Shown one piece after another: positions 25,104 through 34,498 of a stretch of DNA of 64,000 nucleotides; position 1 is the stretch's first letter, and every line of letters starts with the position of its first letter. The notes under the pieces are model-generated. The model was given only the letters and a program-made list of their open reading frames with translations, had not been told where the DNA came from and did no database searches. The translations under genes and the position numbers were made by a program. Source of the stretch: Sphingomonas ginsengisoli An et al. 2013 (GTDB lineage: Bacteria; Pseudomonadota; Alphaproteobacteria; Sphingomonadales; Sphingomonadaceae). The DNA lies in NCBI RefSeq assembly GCF_009363895.1, contig NZ_CP045434.1, positions 1,364,001 through 1,428,000 on the forward strand. The letters run 5' to 3'.

Positions 25104-27455
25104 ATGCAGCATCTTCGTGCAACCGTCGGCACCACTGCGCTTGCGCTGGCCCTACTGGCCAGCCCGGCCATGGCCCAAACCGCCCCCGCCGACACCGCGA
25201 GCGCGCAGCCCGCTCCCGCCCCGGCGCCCGCCCCCGATCCGGCCGGCACCGCCTCCGCTGCGTTGAACCAGCCCGACCAGACCGCCCCCGGCGGTCCCAC
25301 CTCGAACGTCGGCGGCCCGGTCGACAATGGCGAGATCATCGTCACCGCCAACAAGCGCGCCGAGAATGTCCAGAAGGTCCCGCTCGCCGTGTCGGTGGTG
25401 TCGCCCGCGCAGCTAGCCGCCGCCGGCGTCCGCAACTTCGCCGACATCGGCAAGATCAACCCCTCGCTGGTGATCCGCCCCGCCGAGCAACCGCAGAACA
25501 GCAACATTTCGCTGCGCGGCGTCGGCACCTTCGCCTTCGGCATCGGCGTCGAATCGAGCGTCGCGGTGCTGGTCGACGAAGTCCCGCTGGCCTTCCAGGC
25601 GCGCGCCTTCACCGACCTCCCCGACGTGTCGCGGATCGAGGTGCTGCGCGGTCCGCAGAGCACGCTCTACGGCAAGTCGGCCTCGGCCGGCCTCGTCAAC
25701 ATCATCACCCGCGATCCGACCAACAACCTCCAGGTCCGCGCCAATGCGGTCGTCACCGAAGACGATGAGCGCGCGGTCAACTTCAGCGTCTCGGGTCCGC
25801 TCTCGCCGACGCTCGGCTACGTCGTCTCGGCGGCCTACAACTATTGGGACGGCAACGTCCGCAACCTCTACAATAACAAGGAGGTCAACGGGCGCCAGAC
25901 TGTGAACGTGCGCGGCAAGCTGCGCTTCAAGCCGTCGGACCGCGTCGCCTTCACCCTCTCGGGCAATTACATCGACGGCAAGACCGACGTCGGCCGCCCG
26001 TTCATCCGCATCTCGCCCAACGCGCGCCTGCGCGGCAATGCGGCGCTGACCCCCGCGGTGGTCTTCCCCGGCGTGACCATCGGCCCCGACAACCAGGACA
26101 TCAGCAACAATTTCGACAGCCGCACCAAATATAAGGGCGGCGGCGGCTATCTGCGGGGTGAGATCGGGCTCGGCCCGATGAACCTCGTCACCATCACTTC
26201 CTACGACCGCTTCCACCTCTACGACTATCTCGACCAGGACGACACCTCGGCGCCGAGCACGCTCGGCAACAACAACCAGGTCGGCCAGTTCAAGTCGCGC
26301 CAGACCACCCAGGAGGTGCGCCTGCAATCCCCGGGCGAGCTACCCTTCCGCTATACGATCGGCGCCTATTACGCGCTGACCAAGTTCGAGCGGCCGTTCG
26401 TCCGCGGGCCTTATTTCTCGCTCGCCAACTGGTTCGCCACCGCGCGCTCGCGCCAGCTCTCGGCCTTCGCCCAGGCCGACTGGACCGTCGTGCCCCAGCT
26501 GACCCTCACCGCCGGCGGCCGCGTCCAGAATGAGAAGGTCAGCTACACCTTCCACGACTTCATCACCAACACGTCGTTCGCCGGGTCGGCCAAGGACACC
26601 GCGACCACCTACAAGGCGAGCGTGCGCTACGAGTTTACGCCCAATATCAACGCCTTCGCCACCTACGCGACCGGCTACAAGGGCCAGACCTACGATCTGA
26701 CCACCGGCTTCAACGCCAACCGCGCCGCCGCCGGCCCGATCCGGCCCGAGAAGTCGCGCGACAAGGAGCTCGGCATCCGCACCCAGTTCCTCAACCGCGC
26801 GCTGACCCTCAACGCGACGCTGTTCGACACCAGCTACAAGGATCTGCAGGCGCAGACGATCGAGACGCTCGCCGACGGCACCACCAACTTCCGCCTGACC
26901 AACGTCGGCAAGCTGCGCACCCGCGGCGTTGAGCTCGAAAGCTCGCTGCGCGTCGGCGAAGACCTCAACCTCAATGGCGCGGTGACCTATCTCGATGCCA
27001 AATACACCTCGTTCGACGTCGCGCAGTGCTATCCGCTGCAAAACGCGACCACCGGCTGCGTGGGAACGCCCGCCCGCCAGAACCTGACCGGCACGCGGGC
27101 CATCCAGGCGCCCAAATGGAAGTTCAACGTCGGCGGCGAATTCACCCCCGCGGTGTCGGCCGAGATGCGCGGCGTGATCCAGGCCAATTGGCAATATCAG
27201 AGCAAGGTCTATTTCACCCCGATCGATCCGCAGACGATCCAGGGGAGCTACAGCATCGTCAACCTCGGCCTCGGCGTCCGCGATGCCCAGCGCCGGTGGG
27301 AGCTGATCGGCTTCGTCAACAACCTTTTCGACAAGCAATATTATGGGTCGCTGGTGAACTCGGCGGGCAACTTCGGCAACCAGATCGCCACCCAGGCGGT
27401 GCTGCCGCGCGACTTCCGGCGCTACGCCGGAATGCGGCTGGGCCTGAACTTCTAG
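25104..27455 (+). CDS. TonB-dependent outer-membrane receptor, glucuronide locus
   Basis: From ATG 25104 (GAGGAGG upstream) the protein is 783 residues. It has a signal peptide to about residue 24 (L-L-A-S-P-A-M-A-Q) and a Pro/Ala-rich linker. The TonB box and plug begin at G-E-I-I-V-T-A-N-K-R, with V-L-R-G-P-Q-S-T-L-Y-G-K in the plug. A beta-barrel follows, ending G-M-R-L-G-L-N-F. It belongs to the large sphingomonad FecA/CirA-like group that imports carbohydrates as well as siderophores. Its position ahead of a hydrolase, uxuA and GH2 argues for uptake of a glucuronide. It heads the rightward run of genes that reaches at least 34387. Confidence 0.92.
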   Translation: MQHLRATVGTTALALALLASPAMAQTAPADTASAQPAPAPAPAPDPAGTASAALNQPDQTAPGGPTSNVGGPVDNGEIIVTANKRAENVQKVPLAVSVVSPAQLAAAGVRNFADIGKINPSLVIRPAEQPQNSNISLRGVGTFAFGIGVESSVAVLVDEVPLAFQARAFTDLPDVSRIEVLRGPQSTLYGKSASAGLVNIITRDPTNNLQVRANAVVTEDDERAVNFSVSGPLSPTLGYVVSAAYNYWDGNVRNLYNNKEVNGRQTVNVRGKLRFKPSDRVAFTLSGNYIDGKTDVGRPFIRISPNARLRGNAALTPAVVFPGVTIGPDNQDISNNFDSRTKYKGGGGYLRGEIGLGPMNLVTITSYDRFHLYDYLDQDDTSAPSTLGNNNQVGQFKSRQTTQEVRLQSPGELPFRYTIGAYYALTKFERPFVRGPYFSLANWFATARSRQLSAFAQADWTVVPQLTLTAGGRVQNEKVSYTFHDFITNTSFAGSAKDTATTYKASVRYEFTPNINAFATYATGYKGQTYDLTTGFNANRAAAGPIRPEKSRDKELGIRTQFLNRALTLNATLFDTSYKDLQAQTIETLADGTTNFRLTNVGKLRTRGVELESSLRVGEDLNLNGAVTYLDAKYTSFDVAQCYPLQNATTGCVGTPARQNLTGTRAIQAPKWKFNVGGEFTPAVSAEMRGVIQANWQYQSKVYFTPIDPQTIQGSYSIVNLGLGVRDAQRRWELIGFVNNLFDKQYYGSLVNSAGNFGNQIATQAVLPRDFRRYAGMRLGLNF

Positions 27456-27489
27456 GCGGCGGCACCCGCCGCCCGCGAAAGGCATAAGC

Positions 27490-28809
27490 GTGGGTCAGTT
27501 TTGTAAGATGGCACTGCTGGCGGCGGCGGCCGTGGCGGGCGGGACCGCTGCGGCCACGACCCCGGCGCCGGTGACCGGGGCCGCCGCCCGCCCGGGCGTC
27601 GACGCGCCCGAGCTCGCTCAGCTCGGCGGCTACGGCGTCGGCGTCGCCACCGACCGCTGGGTCCAGCCGAACCAGGCCGATCCGCTCAAAGGCGCCGACC
27701 GCCCCGCCATCGGCGACCGCGTGCTGCCGGTCACCATCTGGTATCCCGCGGCGCACATGGGCGGCGGCACCACCTACCGCACCGCGCTGTCGGGCGAGGA
27801 CGCGCGCGACGTGCCCTTCACCCTGCCCGGCCTCGCCACCCCCGGCGCCCGCGCCGCCGCCGGCCGCTTCCCGCTGGTGATCCTCGCCCACGGCTACGGC
27901 AACACGCCCGAGGTACTGTCCTGGCTCGGCGAGAATCTCGCCAGCAAGGGCTATGTCGTGATCGCCCCCGCCTTCCGCGATCCGGCGATCAGCCTGCGCA
28001 CCGCCCAGATGCGCGCCGCCCCGGTCGCGCGACGTCCGCTCGACATCGCCTTCGTCACCGCCGAGTCCCAGCGCCGCGCCCGCGCCAGCCGCGGCCTGCC
28101 CGCCGCCATCGATCCCGACCGCATCGCGCTGATTGGCTATTCGATGGGTGGCTACGGAGTGCTCACCGTCGCCGGCGCGCCGCTCAACCCGGCCTTCGTG
28201 CCCGCCAGCCGCAACATCCTCGCGCCTTATGCTGCGGGCGGAGCGCAGGCCGGCACGCTGGCGCCGAGCGGGCTCAAGGCGGTGGTCGCGATCTCGCCCG
28301 CGGTCCGCTGGGGACCGCTGCCGATCTGGACTGGCGCCGAGGCAGGCGCGGTCGCCGTGCCGACCCTGTTCATTGCCGGCAGCCAGGACCATGTCGTCGG
28401 CTACGACAACGTCCGCGCCGAATATGACAAGCCTGCTCGCGCCCCGCGTTACCTGCTAACCTTCAAGGAGGCCGGCCACAGCATCGCACTGGTCGGCGCC
28501 CCGCCGGCGATGCGCCGCACCTTCTGGGACCAGGACTGGTTCGAGGATTCGGTCTGGCGCAAGGACCGGCTGCTGCCGATCGAAGCCCACTTCATCACCG
28601 CCTTCCTCGACCGCTACGTCAAGGACGACGACGCCAAGGCCGCCTACATCGACGGCCTCGTTCCCGACAGCGACGCGGGCGCGTGGCCCGACGCCCCGGT
28701 CGGCCGCTACGCCGGCTACAGCCCGGGCCCGCCCGCCGTCACCGTGTGGAAGGGCTTCCAGCCGAGCCGCGCGGTCGGCCTGCGCTTCGAAAGCCGCCCG
28801 GGCCGATGA
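27490..28809 (+). CDS. Secreted alpha/beta-hydrolase (dienelactone hydrolase/PAF-AH-like)
   Basis: A 439-residue protein with an N-terminal signal peptide (M-A-L-L-A-A-A-A-V-A-G-G from residue 7). The alpha/beta-hydrolase core has oxyanion segment I-L-A-H-G-Y-G-N and nucleophile elbow G-Y-S-M-G-G with S218. Later A-G-S-Q-D-H provides the likely Asp and A-G-H-S-I the His. It starts at GTG with GAAAGG eight bases upstream and overlaps uxuA by ATGA. The family includes esterases and PAF-acetylhydrolase-like enzymes. It is not a CE15 glucuronoyl esterase by motif (no G-C-S-R-x-G). A role in removing ester groups from glucuronides before GH2 is a guess from position. Confidence 0.8.
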   Translation: MGQFCKMALLAAAAVAGGTAAATTPAPVTGAAARPGVDAPELAQLGGYGVGVATDRWVQPNQADPLKGADRPAIGDRVLPVTIWYPAAHMGGGTTYRTALSGEDARDVPFTLPGLATPGARAAAGRFPLVILAHGYGNTPEVLSWLGENLASKGYVVIAPAFRDPAISLRTAQMRAAPVARRPLDIAFVTAESQRRARASRGLPAAIDPDRIALIGYSMGGYGVLTVAGAPLNPAFVPASRNILAPYAAGGAQAGTLAPSGLKAVVAISPAVRWGPLPIWTGAEAGAVAVPTLFIAGSQDHVVGYDNVRAEYDKPARAPRYLLTFKEAGHSIALVGAPPAMRRTFWDQDWFEDSVWRKDRLLPIEAHFITAFLDRYVKDDDAKAAYIDGLVPDSDAGAWPDAPVGRYAGYSPGPPAVTVWKGFQPSRAVGLRFESRPGR

Positions 28810-29996
28810 GCGACGCCCCGGTCCGCATGACCCAGGCGATGCGCTGGTTCGGGCCGGCCGATCCCGTCGCCCTGCGCGACATCCGCCAGGCCGGCGCGAC
28901 CCATATCGTCACCGCGCTCCACGAGGTCCACAATGGCGACGTCTGGTCGCGCGCAGCAGTGCTCGAGCGGCGCGCGCTGATCGAGGCGGCGGGGCTCGAC
29001 TGGACCGTCGTCGAGAGCCTCCCGGTCCACGAGGAGATCAAGCGCCGCGGGCCAGACTGGGCGCGGCTGGTCGACGCCTATTGCGAAAGCCTGCGCAACC
29101 TCGCCGCGGGCGGCATCACCACCGTCACCTACAATTTCATGCCCTTGCTCGACTGGACCCGGACCGACCTTGCCTGGCCCCTCCCCGACGGCGCGCTAGC
29201 GCTCCGCTTCGAGTTGGCGATGGTCGCCGCCTTCGACCTTCACATCCTGCGCCGTCCCAACGCCGCCGACGACTATGACCCCGCGCTGGTCGAGGAAGCC
29301 GGCCGCCGCTTCGCCGCGCTCGACGAGGCCGGTCGGACGCGGCTCGAGCAGACGATCATCGCCGGCCTGCCGGGCAGCGAGGAAAGCTTCACCGCCGCCC
29401 AGTTCCTCGCCGCCGTCCAGACCTTCGACGGGATCGACCACTCGGCTTTGCGCGCCAACCACCTCGCCTTCCTCGAAGCGGTCTGCCCGGTCGCCGACGA
29501 GCTCGGGCTCCAGCTCGTCGTCCACCCCGACGACCCGCCCTTCCCGATCTTCGGCCTGCCCCGCGCGGTCAGCACCGAGGCCGACGTCGCCGCGCTCTTC
29601 GCCGCCGTCCCCAACCGCTCCAATGGCCTGTGCCTATGCACCGGCTCGTTCGGTGTGCGCGCCGACAACGACCTCCCCGGCATGGTCGAGCGGCTCGGGG
29701 ACCGGATCGGCTTCCTCCACCTCCGCTCGGTCCAGCGCGAGGCCGGCGGCGCCTTCCACGAAGCCGCCCACCTCGAGGGCGACGCCGACCTCCCCGCGGT
29801 GATGGCGAAGGTCGTCGCGCTCCAGCAGCGGACCGGCCGCTCGATCCCGATGCGCCCCGACCACGGCCACCAGATGCTCGACGACCTGACCAAACACACC
29901 AACCCCGGCTACTCGCTGCTCGGCCGGATGCGCGGCCTCGCCGAGCTGCGCGGGCTCGAGCGCGGGATCCTGCTCGCGACCACCGGACAAGCCTGA
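28806..29996 (+). CDS. uxuA: D-mannonate dehydratase
   Basis: A 396-residue enzyme matching UxuA length. It removes water from D-mannonate to give 2-keto-3-deoxygluconate, the third step after UxaC and UxuB. Family features are M-R-W-F-G-P-x-D-P-V near the N-terminus, V-T-Y-N-F-M-P-L-L-D-W-T-R-T-D, H-P-D-D-P-P, C-T-G-S-F-G-V-R-x-D-N-D, and M-R-P-D-H-G-H near the C-terminus with metal-binding His and Cys residues. The start overlaps the hydrolase stop. The gene is separated from uxuB and uxaC by about 9 kb but shares their pathway. Confidence 0.95.
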   Translation: MSDAPVRMTQAMRWFGPADPVALRDIRQAGATHIVTALHEVHNGDVWSRAAVLERRALIEAAGLDWTVVESLPVHEEIKRRGPDWARLVDAYCESLRNLAAGGITTVTYNFMPLLDWTRTDLAWPLPDGALALRFELAMVAAFDLHILRRPNAADDYDPALVEEAGRRFAALDEAGRTRLEQTIIAGLPGSEESFTAAQFLAAVQTFDGIDHSALRANHLAFLEAVCPVADELGLQLVVHPDDPPFPIFGLPRAVSTEADVAALFAAVPNRSNGLCLCTGSFGVRADNDLPGMVERLGDRIGFLHLRSVQREAGGAFHEAAHLEGDADLPAVMAKVVALQQRTGRSIPMRPDHGHQMLDDLTKHTNPGYSLLGRMRGLAELRGLERGILLATTGQA

Positions 29997-30018
29997 TCGA
30001 TGCAAGGAGTTTGAGGCG

Positions 30019-31881
30019 ATGCGAATGACCCGCTGGGCAATCCTGGCCGCCAGCCTCTTCCTTGGCGCAACCACCGCCTCCGCCCAAACGTCTCCCTCCC
30101 CGGCGCTGGTCGCCGCCGACCTCCGCGACGGCCTCGACCTGTCGGGCCCGTGGCACTACTCGATCGACCCGTTCCGCTCAGGCATCGCCGGTTTCCACGG
30201 CGAGACTCCCGACATCGGCCAGCAACGCTGGCGCGACGTCGACGTGCGCAGCGCGATGCAGCGCGACAGCCGCGTCCTCTACGAGTTCGACCTCGCCCGC
30301 TCGCCGCTGACTTCGCTGCCCTCCTCCTGGCTGACCACCGCGCCCGAGCTGCGCCACTATGACGGCCTGATGTGGTACCAGCGGACCTTCACCGTCCCCG
30401 CCGCCCGCCCCGGCCGCCGCTTCCTCCGCTTCGGCGCCGCCAACTACGCCACCCGCGTCTACTTGAACGGTCAGCTCGTCGGGATGCACGAGGGCGGCTT
30501 CACCCCCTTCGCCTTCGACGTCACCAAATTGCTCCGCGATGGCGACAACCAGGTCACCGTCGGCGTCGACTCGCAGGCGACCGAAGCGACCGTCCCGCCG
30601 CCCGTCACCGATTGGGAGAATTACGGCGGGATCACCCGCGACATCCGCCTGATCGCCACCCCCGACACCTATGTCGACGACGCCTGGGTCCGGCTGACCC
30701 GCGACGGCCGGCTGGCGGTCGACGTCCACCTCGACGGACCCCAGGCCGCGGGCCGCCCGGTCCAGCTCAGCATCGCCGGCCTCCGCCTGACCCAGTCGGG
30801 CGTCACCGACGCCGCCGGCAACTGGCGCGCGACCATGACCGCCCCCCGCGCGCTCGTCCGCTGGTCGCCCGAACGCCCGCAATTGTACGACGTCGCGATC
30901 AGCGCCGGCGAGGACCGCTGGCGCGACCGCATCGGCTTCCGCACCATCGCCGTCCGTGGCCGCGACATCCTCCTCAATGGCAAGCCCATCTTCCTCCGCG
31001 GCATCTCGATGCACGAAGAGGAATTGGGCGCCGAGCCGACCCGGGCGATGACACCCGCCGCCTCGCGCGCCCTGCTCGGCGAGATCAAGGACGGCCTCCA
31101 CGGCAATTTCGTCCGCCTCGCCCATTATCCCCATTCGGAGGTCACCACCCGCCTCGCCGACGAGCTGGGCCTCCTCGTGTGGAGCGAGGTCCCCGTCTAC
31201 TGGCGCGTCGCCTGGTCGAACCCGGCCACGCTGGAGCGCGCCCGGACGATGCTCGCCGAGAACATCACCCGCGACCGCAACCGCGCCTCGATCGCCATCT
31301 GGAGCGTCGCCAACGAGACCCCCGTCACCGACGCCCGCATCGCCTTCCTCCGAACCCTGGTGAGCGACGTCCGCCGCCTCGACGACACCCGCCTGGTCAG
31401 CGCCGCCCTGCTGGTCGAGCGCGACAAGGCCGCCGACCATCCGGTGATGACCATGGCCGACCCCCTGGCCTCCGACCTCGATGTGCTGGCGATCAACACC
31501 TACAACGGCTGGTACACCAACGACCGGCTGAGCGACCTCGCCACGAGCGAGTGGCGCGTCCCCGCCGACAAGCCGCTCGTCTTCTCCGAGTTCGGGGCCG
31601 ACGCCCGCGCCGGCTTCCACGACCCCGCCAACAAGCAGAAATTCTCCGAGGAGTTCCAGGCCGATTACTACCGCGCGACGCTGGCGATGGCGCAGAAGCT
31701 GCCGACCCTGCGCGGCATGTCGCCGTGGATCCTCAAGGACTTCCGCTCGCCGCGCCGGCAGAACCCCGACTTCCAGCAGGGCTGGAACCGCAAGGGCCTG
31801 ATCTCGGAGACCGGCCAGCGCAAGGCCGCCTTCGACGTGCTCGCCGGCTTCTACGCCAGCCGCGCCCAGCGCACACGCTGA
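30019..31881 (+). CDS. Exported beta-glucuronidase, GH2
   Basis: A 620-residue GH2 enzyme with a signal peptide (to about residue 23, A-T-T-A-S-A-Q). It has a sugar-binding jelly roll, an immunoglobulin-like domain and a TIM barrel. The acid/base is E433 in W-S-V-A-N-E-T and the nucleophile E524 in F-S-E-F-G-A-D. The C-terminal N590-R-K592 in W-N-R-K-G-L is the N-x-K motif that in characterised beta-glucuronidases contacts the carboxylate of glucuronic acid, which separates them from beta-galactosidases. It should release glucuronate from glucuronides in the periplasm or outside. It lies 22 bases after uxuA, in the same operon. Confidence 0.9.
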   Translation: MRMTRWAILAASLFLGATTASAQTSPSPALVAADLRDGLDLSGPWHYSIDPFRSGIAGFHGETPDIGQQRWRDVDVRSAMQRDSRVLYEFDLARSPLTSLPSSWLTTAPELRHYDGLMWYQRTFTVPAARPGRRFLRFGAANYATRVYLNGQLVGMHEGGFTPFAFDVTKLLRDGDNQVTVGVDSQATEATVPPPVTDWENYGGITRDIRLIATPDTYVDDAWVRLTRDGRLAVDVHLDGPQAAGRPVQLSIAGLRLTQSGVTDAAGNWRATMTAPRALVRWSPERPQLYDVAISAGEDRWRDRIGFRTIAVRGRDILLNGKPIFLRGISMHEEELGAEPTRAMTPAASRALLGEIKDGLHGNFVRLAHYPHSEVTTRLADELGLLVWSEVPVYWRVAWSNPATLERARTMLAENITRDRNRASIAIWSVANETPVTDARIAFLRTLVSDVRRLDDTRLVSAALLVERDKAADHPVMTMADPLASDLDVLAINTYNGWYTNDRLSDLATSEWRVPADKPLVFSEFGADARAGFHDPANKQKFSEEFQADYYRATLAMAQKLPTLRGMSPWILKDFRSPRRQNPDFQQGWNRKGLISETGQRKAAFDVLAGFYASRAQRTR

Positions 31882-31894
31882 GGAGAAAATCGTC

Positions 31895-34387
31895 ATGATC
31901 AAACGGTTCGCTCTCGCGCTCCTGGCCACCGCCGCCATCGGCGCCGCGCCGCCGCTCGCCCGCCCGTGGCTCTCCCCCGCCGCCCGCGCCGAGCAGGCCG
32001 CCGCGCGCACGCCGGACGCGCAATATGCCGTCGCCACCCGCCGCGCCCGCCAGCTCGTCGCGGCGATGACCCTCGACCAGAAACTGCAGCAACTGACCGG
32101 CGCCGAGCCCGAGCTGCTCGCCGAGCTGCCGCAATGCTTCGGCGCGCGCCACGTCAGCGCGATCCCCGCGCTCGGCATCCCGACCTTCCGCATCACCAAC
32201 GGCCCGGTCGGGGTCGGCCAGAACGACTGCGTCGCGCCCTCGGTCCGCGATAGGATCGCCGCCGGGACCGAGAGCAAGTTCGCCGTCTACACCCACCCGA
32301 CCTCGGCCAAGGCCACCGCGTTGCCGTCGGGGATGGCGGTCGCCGCCTCGTTCGACCCGACCGTCGCGACCCGCTTCGGCGAGGTCATCGCGGCCGAGAT
32401 GAACGCGCTCGGGCTGCACGTGTTCGAGGCGCCCGGGGTCAATCTCGCGCGGCTACCCGTGCTCGGCCGCAACTTCGAATATTTCGGCGAAGACCCCTTC
32501 CTCACCGGGACCATGGCGGTGAGCGAGATCAAGGCGGTCCAGGCCGGCGGACTGATCGCGATGGCGAAGCATTATGTCGCCAACGAGCAGGAAACCAACC
32601 GGATGATCATCCAGGAGACGATCGACCCGGCGACCTTACGCGAAATCTATTTGTTGCCTTTCGAGATGGCGGTCCGCGACGGCCATGTCGCGGCGGTGAT
32701 GTGCTCGTATAACTTCGTCAACGGCGCGCAGGCCTGCGAGAATAAGGCGATGCTGACCGACGTCCTGCGCGGCGACTGGGGCTTCCGCGGCTACGTCCAG
32801 ACCGACTTCTTCGCGATGAAGAGCACCGTCGCCCCGCTCCGCAACGGCCTCGACCATGAGATGCCGACCCCGATCCACTGGGCGCCCGACAAAGTGCGCG
32901 CCGCACTTGCCGCGGGCGAGGTCAGCGAGGTCGAGATCGACCGCGCGCTGACCCGTCGCTTCACCGAGATGTTCCGCGCCGGCATCTTCGACCGCCCGGT
33001 CCGGCAGACCCCGCTCGACGTCGCCGCCGGCGGCCGCATCGCGCGCGAAATCGGTGTCCGCTCGGCGGTGCTCCTGCAGAACAACGGCGCCCTGCCGCTC
33101 GCCCCGACCGCGCACCGGCTGGTGCTGGTCGGCAAGGCTTCGCAGCCCTTCGCGCAGCAGGCGATCGCTGGCGGCGCGGTGCTCGGCAAGCCGATGGGTG
33201 GCGGCGGCGGCAGCTCGGACGTCGTCCCTCACTACACGGTCGCCCCGGCCGAGGGCATTCGCGCGGCGATGCCCGCCGGCGCGGCGCTGTCGGTGGTGCT
33301 GGTCGACGACGACAATCGCACCGCCACCATCGACGGTGGCCCGGTGCGCTTCGCCGACGCGCTCGCCGCGGCCGCGGCGGCCGATGCGGTGATCGTCATG
33401 GCCGGCACCGTCGCCGAGGAAGGCGCCGACCGCGCCACCTTCCACGACGACAGCGGCCATGCGCTCGCCGCGCCCGCCGCCGCGGGCCAGTCGCTCAACT
33501 GGTACAGCGCGCGGCCCAACAGCATCGCCACCGTGCCCGGTGCGCCGGTCACCGGCCGCGGCGGCCCCAACGTCGCCCGCTCGAGCGGGACCGAGGCGAT
33601 GCTTCGCGCGCTCCTCGCCGCCCGCTCGACCACCGGCCGGACGATGGCGCAGAAGACCGCGCTCGTCCTCAAGGACAATGCCGGCGTCGCGCTCGACCCG
33701 GCGATGGTCGGACCGCAGGGGCCGGCGATCCTCGAAGCGTGGTTCCCGGGCCAGGAGGACGGCCGGATCGTCGCCGACCTGTTGTTCGGGCGCGCGGTGC
33801 CCGGCGGCAAGACCCCGGTCACCTTCCCCTTCGCGGGGCGCAGCTTCCTCGACACCGTCACCGCCACCCAATTTCCCGGTGTCCTCGACGCCGCGGCGAA
33901 GAAGCAGACGGTGACTTACGCGGAAGGCCGGCTGATCGGCTATCGCTGGTACGACGCCAATGCGAGAGGTCGCTGCGCCGCGGTCGGCGGCCGCAATCCG
34001 TGCGTCGCCTTCCCGTTCGGCTACGGCCTCTCCTACACCAGCTTCACGCTCGCCCGGCCCAGCCTCGTCACCGAGCGCGCCCGGCTGACCGTCCGCGCCA
34101 CCGTCCGCAACAGCGGCGCGCGCGCCGGCAGCGAGGTCGTCCAGGCCTATGTCGCCTTGCCCGGCAGCGGCGCCAAGCGCCTCGTCGGCTTCGCCCGCGT
34201 CGACCTCGCGCCCGGCGCGTCGCGCACCGTCTCCATCCCGATCGCGCTCGACGGCAGCAATCACCCGCTCCAGTCGTGGGATGCCGCCGCGGGCAAGTGG
34301 TTCACGCCCGCGGGCAGCTATCGCCTGCTGGTCGGCACCTCGTCGCAGCCGCGCGACCTCATGACCGCGGGCACCTACCGGCGCTGA
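31895..34387 (+). CDS. Exported glycoside hydrolase family 3 enzyme
   Basis: An 830-residue GH3 protein with signal peptide (to about residue 32, A-A-R-A). The (beta/alpha)8 domain has A-K-H-Y-V-A-N-E-Q-E and the nucleophile region G-Y-V-Q-T-D-F, where Asp is the candidate catalytic residue. An alpha/beta sandwich and a fibronectin-III-like C-terminal domain follow (V-R-N-S-G-A-R-A-G-S-E-V-V-Q-A-Y). GAGGAG lies nine bases upstream and only 13 bases separate it from GH2. GH3 members are mostly beta-glucosidases or beta-xylosidases. Here it likely trims the non-uronic sugar of the same substrate. Exact specificity is unknown. Confidence 0.9.
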   Translation: MIKRFALALLATAAIGAAPPLARPWLSPAARAEQAAARTPDAQYAVATRRARQLVAAMTLDQKLQQLTGAEPELLAELPQCFGARHVSAIPALGIPTFRITNGPVGVGQNDCVAPSVRDRIAAGTESKFAVYTHPTSAKATALPSGMAVAASFDPTVATRFGEVIAAEMNALGLHVFEAPGVNLARLPVLGRNFEYFGEDPFLTGTMAVSEIKAVQAGGLIAMAKHYVANEQETNRMIIQETIDPATLREIYLLPFEMAVRDGHVAAVMCSYNFVNGAQACENKAMLTDVLRGDWGFRGYVQTDFFAMKSTVAPLRNGLDHEMPTPIHWAPDKVRAALAAGEVSEVEIDRALTRRFTEMFRAGIFDRPVRQTPLDVAAGGRIAREIGVRSAVLLQNNGALPLAPTAHRLVLVGKASQPFAQQAIAGGAVLGKPMGGGGGSSDVVPHYTVAPAEGIRAAMPAGAALSVVLVDDDNRTATIDGGPVRFADALAAAAAADAVIVMAGTVAEEGADRATFHDDSGHALAAPAAAGQSLNWYSARPNSIATVPGAPVTGRGGPNVARSSGTEAMLRALLAARSTTGRTMAQKTALVLKDNAGVALDPAMVGPQGPAILEAWFPGQEDGRIVADLLFGRAVPGGKTPVTFPFAGRSFLDTVTATQFPGVLDAAAKKQTVTYAEGRLIGYRWYDANARGRCAAVGGRNPCVAFPFGYGLSYTSFTLARPSLVTERARLTVRATVRNSGARAGSEVVQAYVALPGSGAKRLVGFARVDLAPGASRTVSIPIALDGSNHPLQSWDAAAGKWFTPAGSYRLLVGTSSQPRDLMTAGTYRR

Positions 34388-34498
34388 TCGCAAGCCGCCG
34401 TCCGTCGAACCTCGCCGGCCGCCTGACGATCCGCGCTTGTTTGCTTGATGGCGCGGGAGCGGCCACACGGGCGTTCCATCAAGGAAGAGGCCCGAGTG

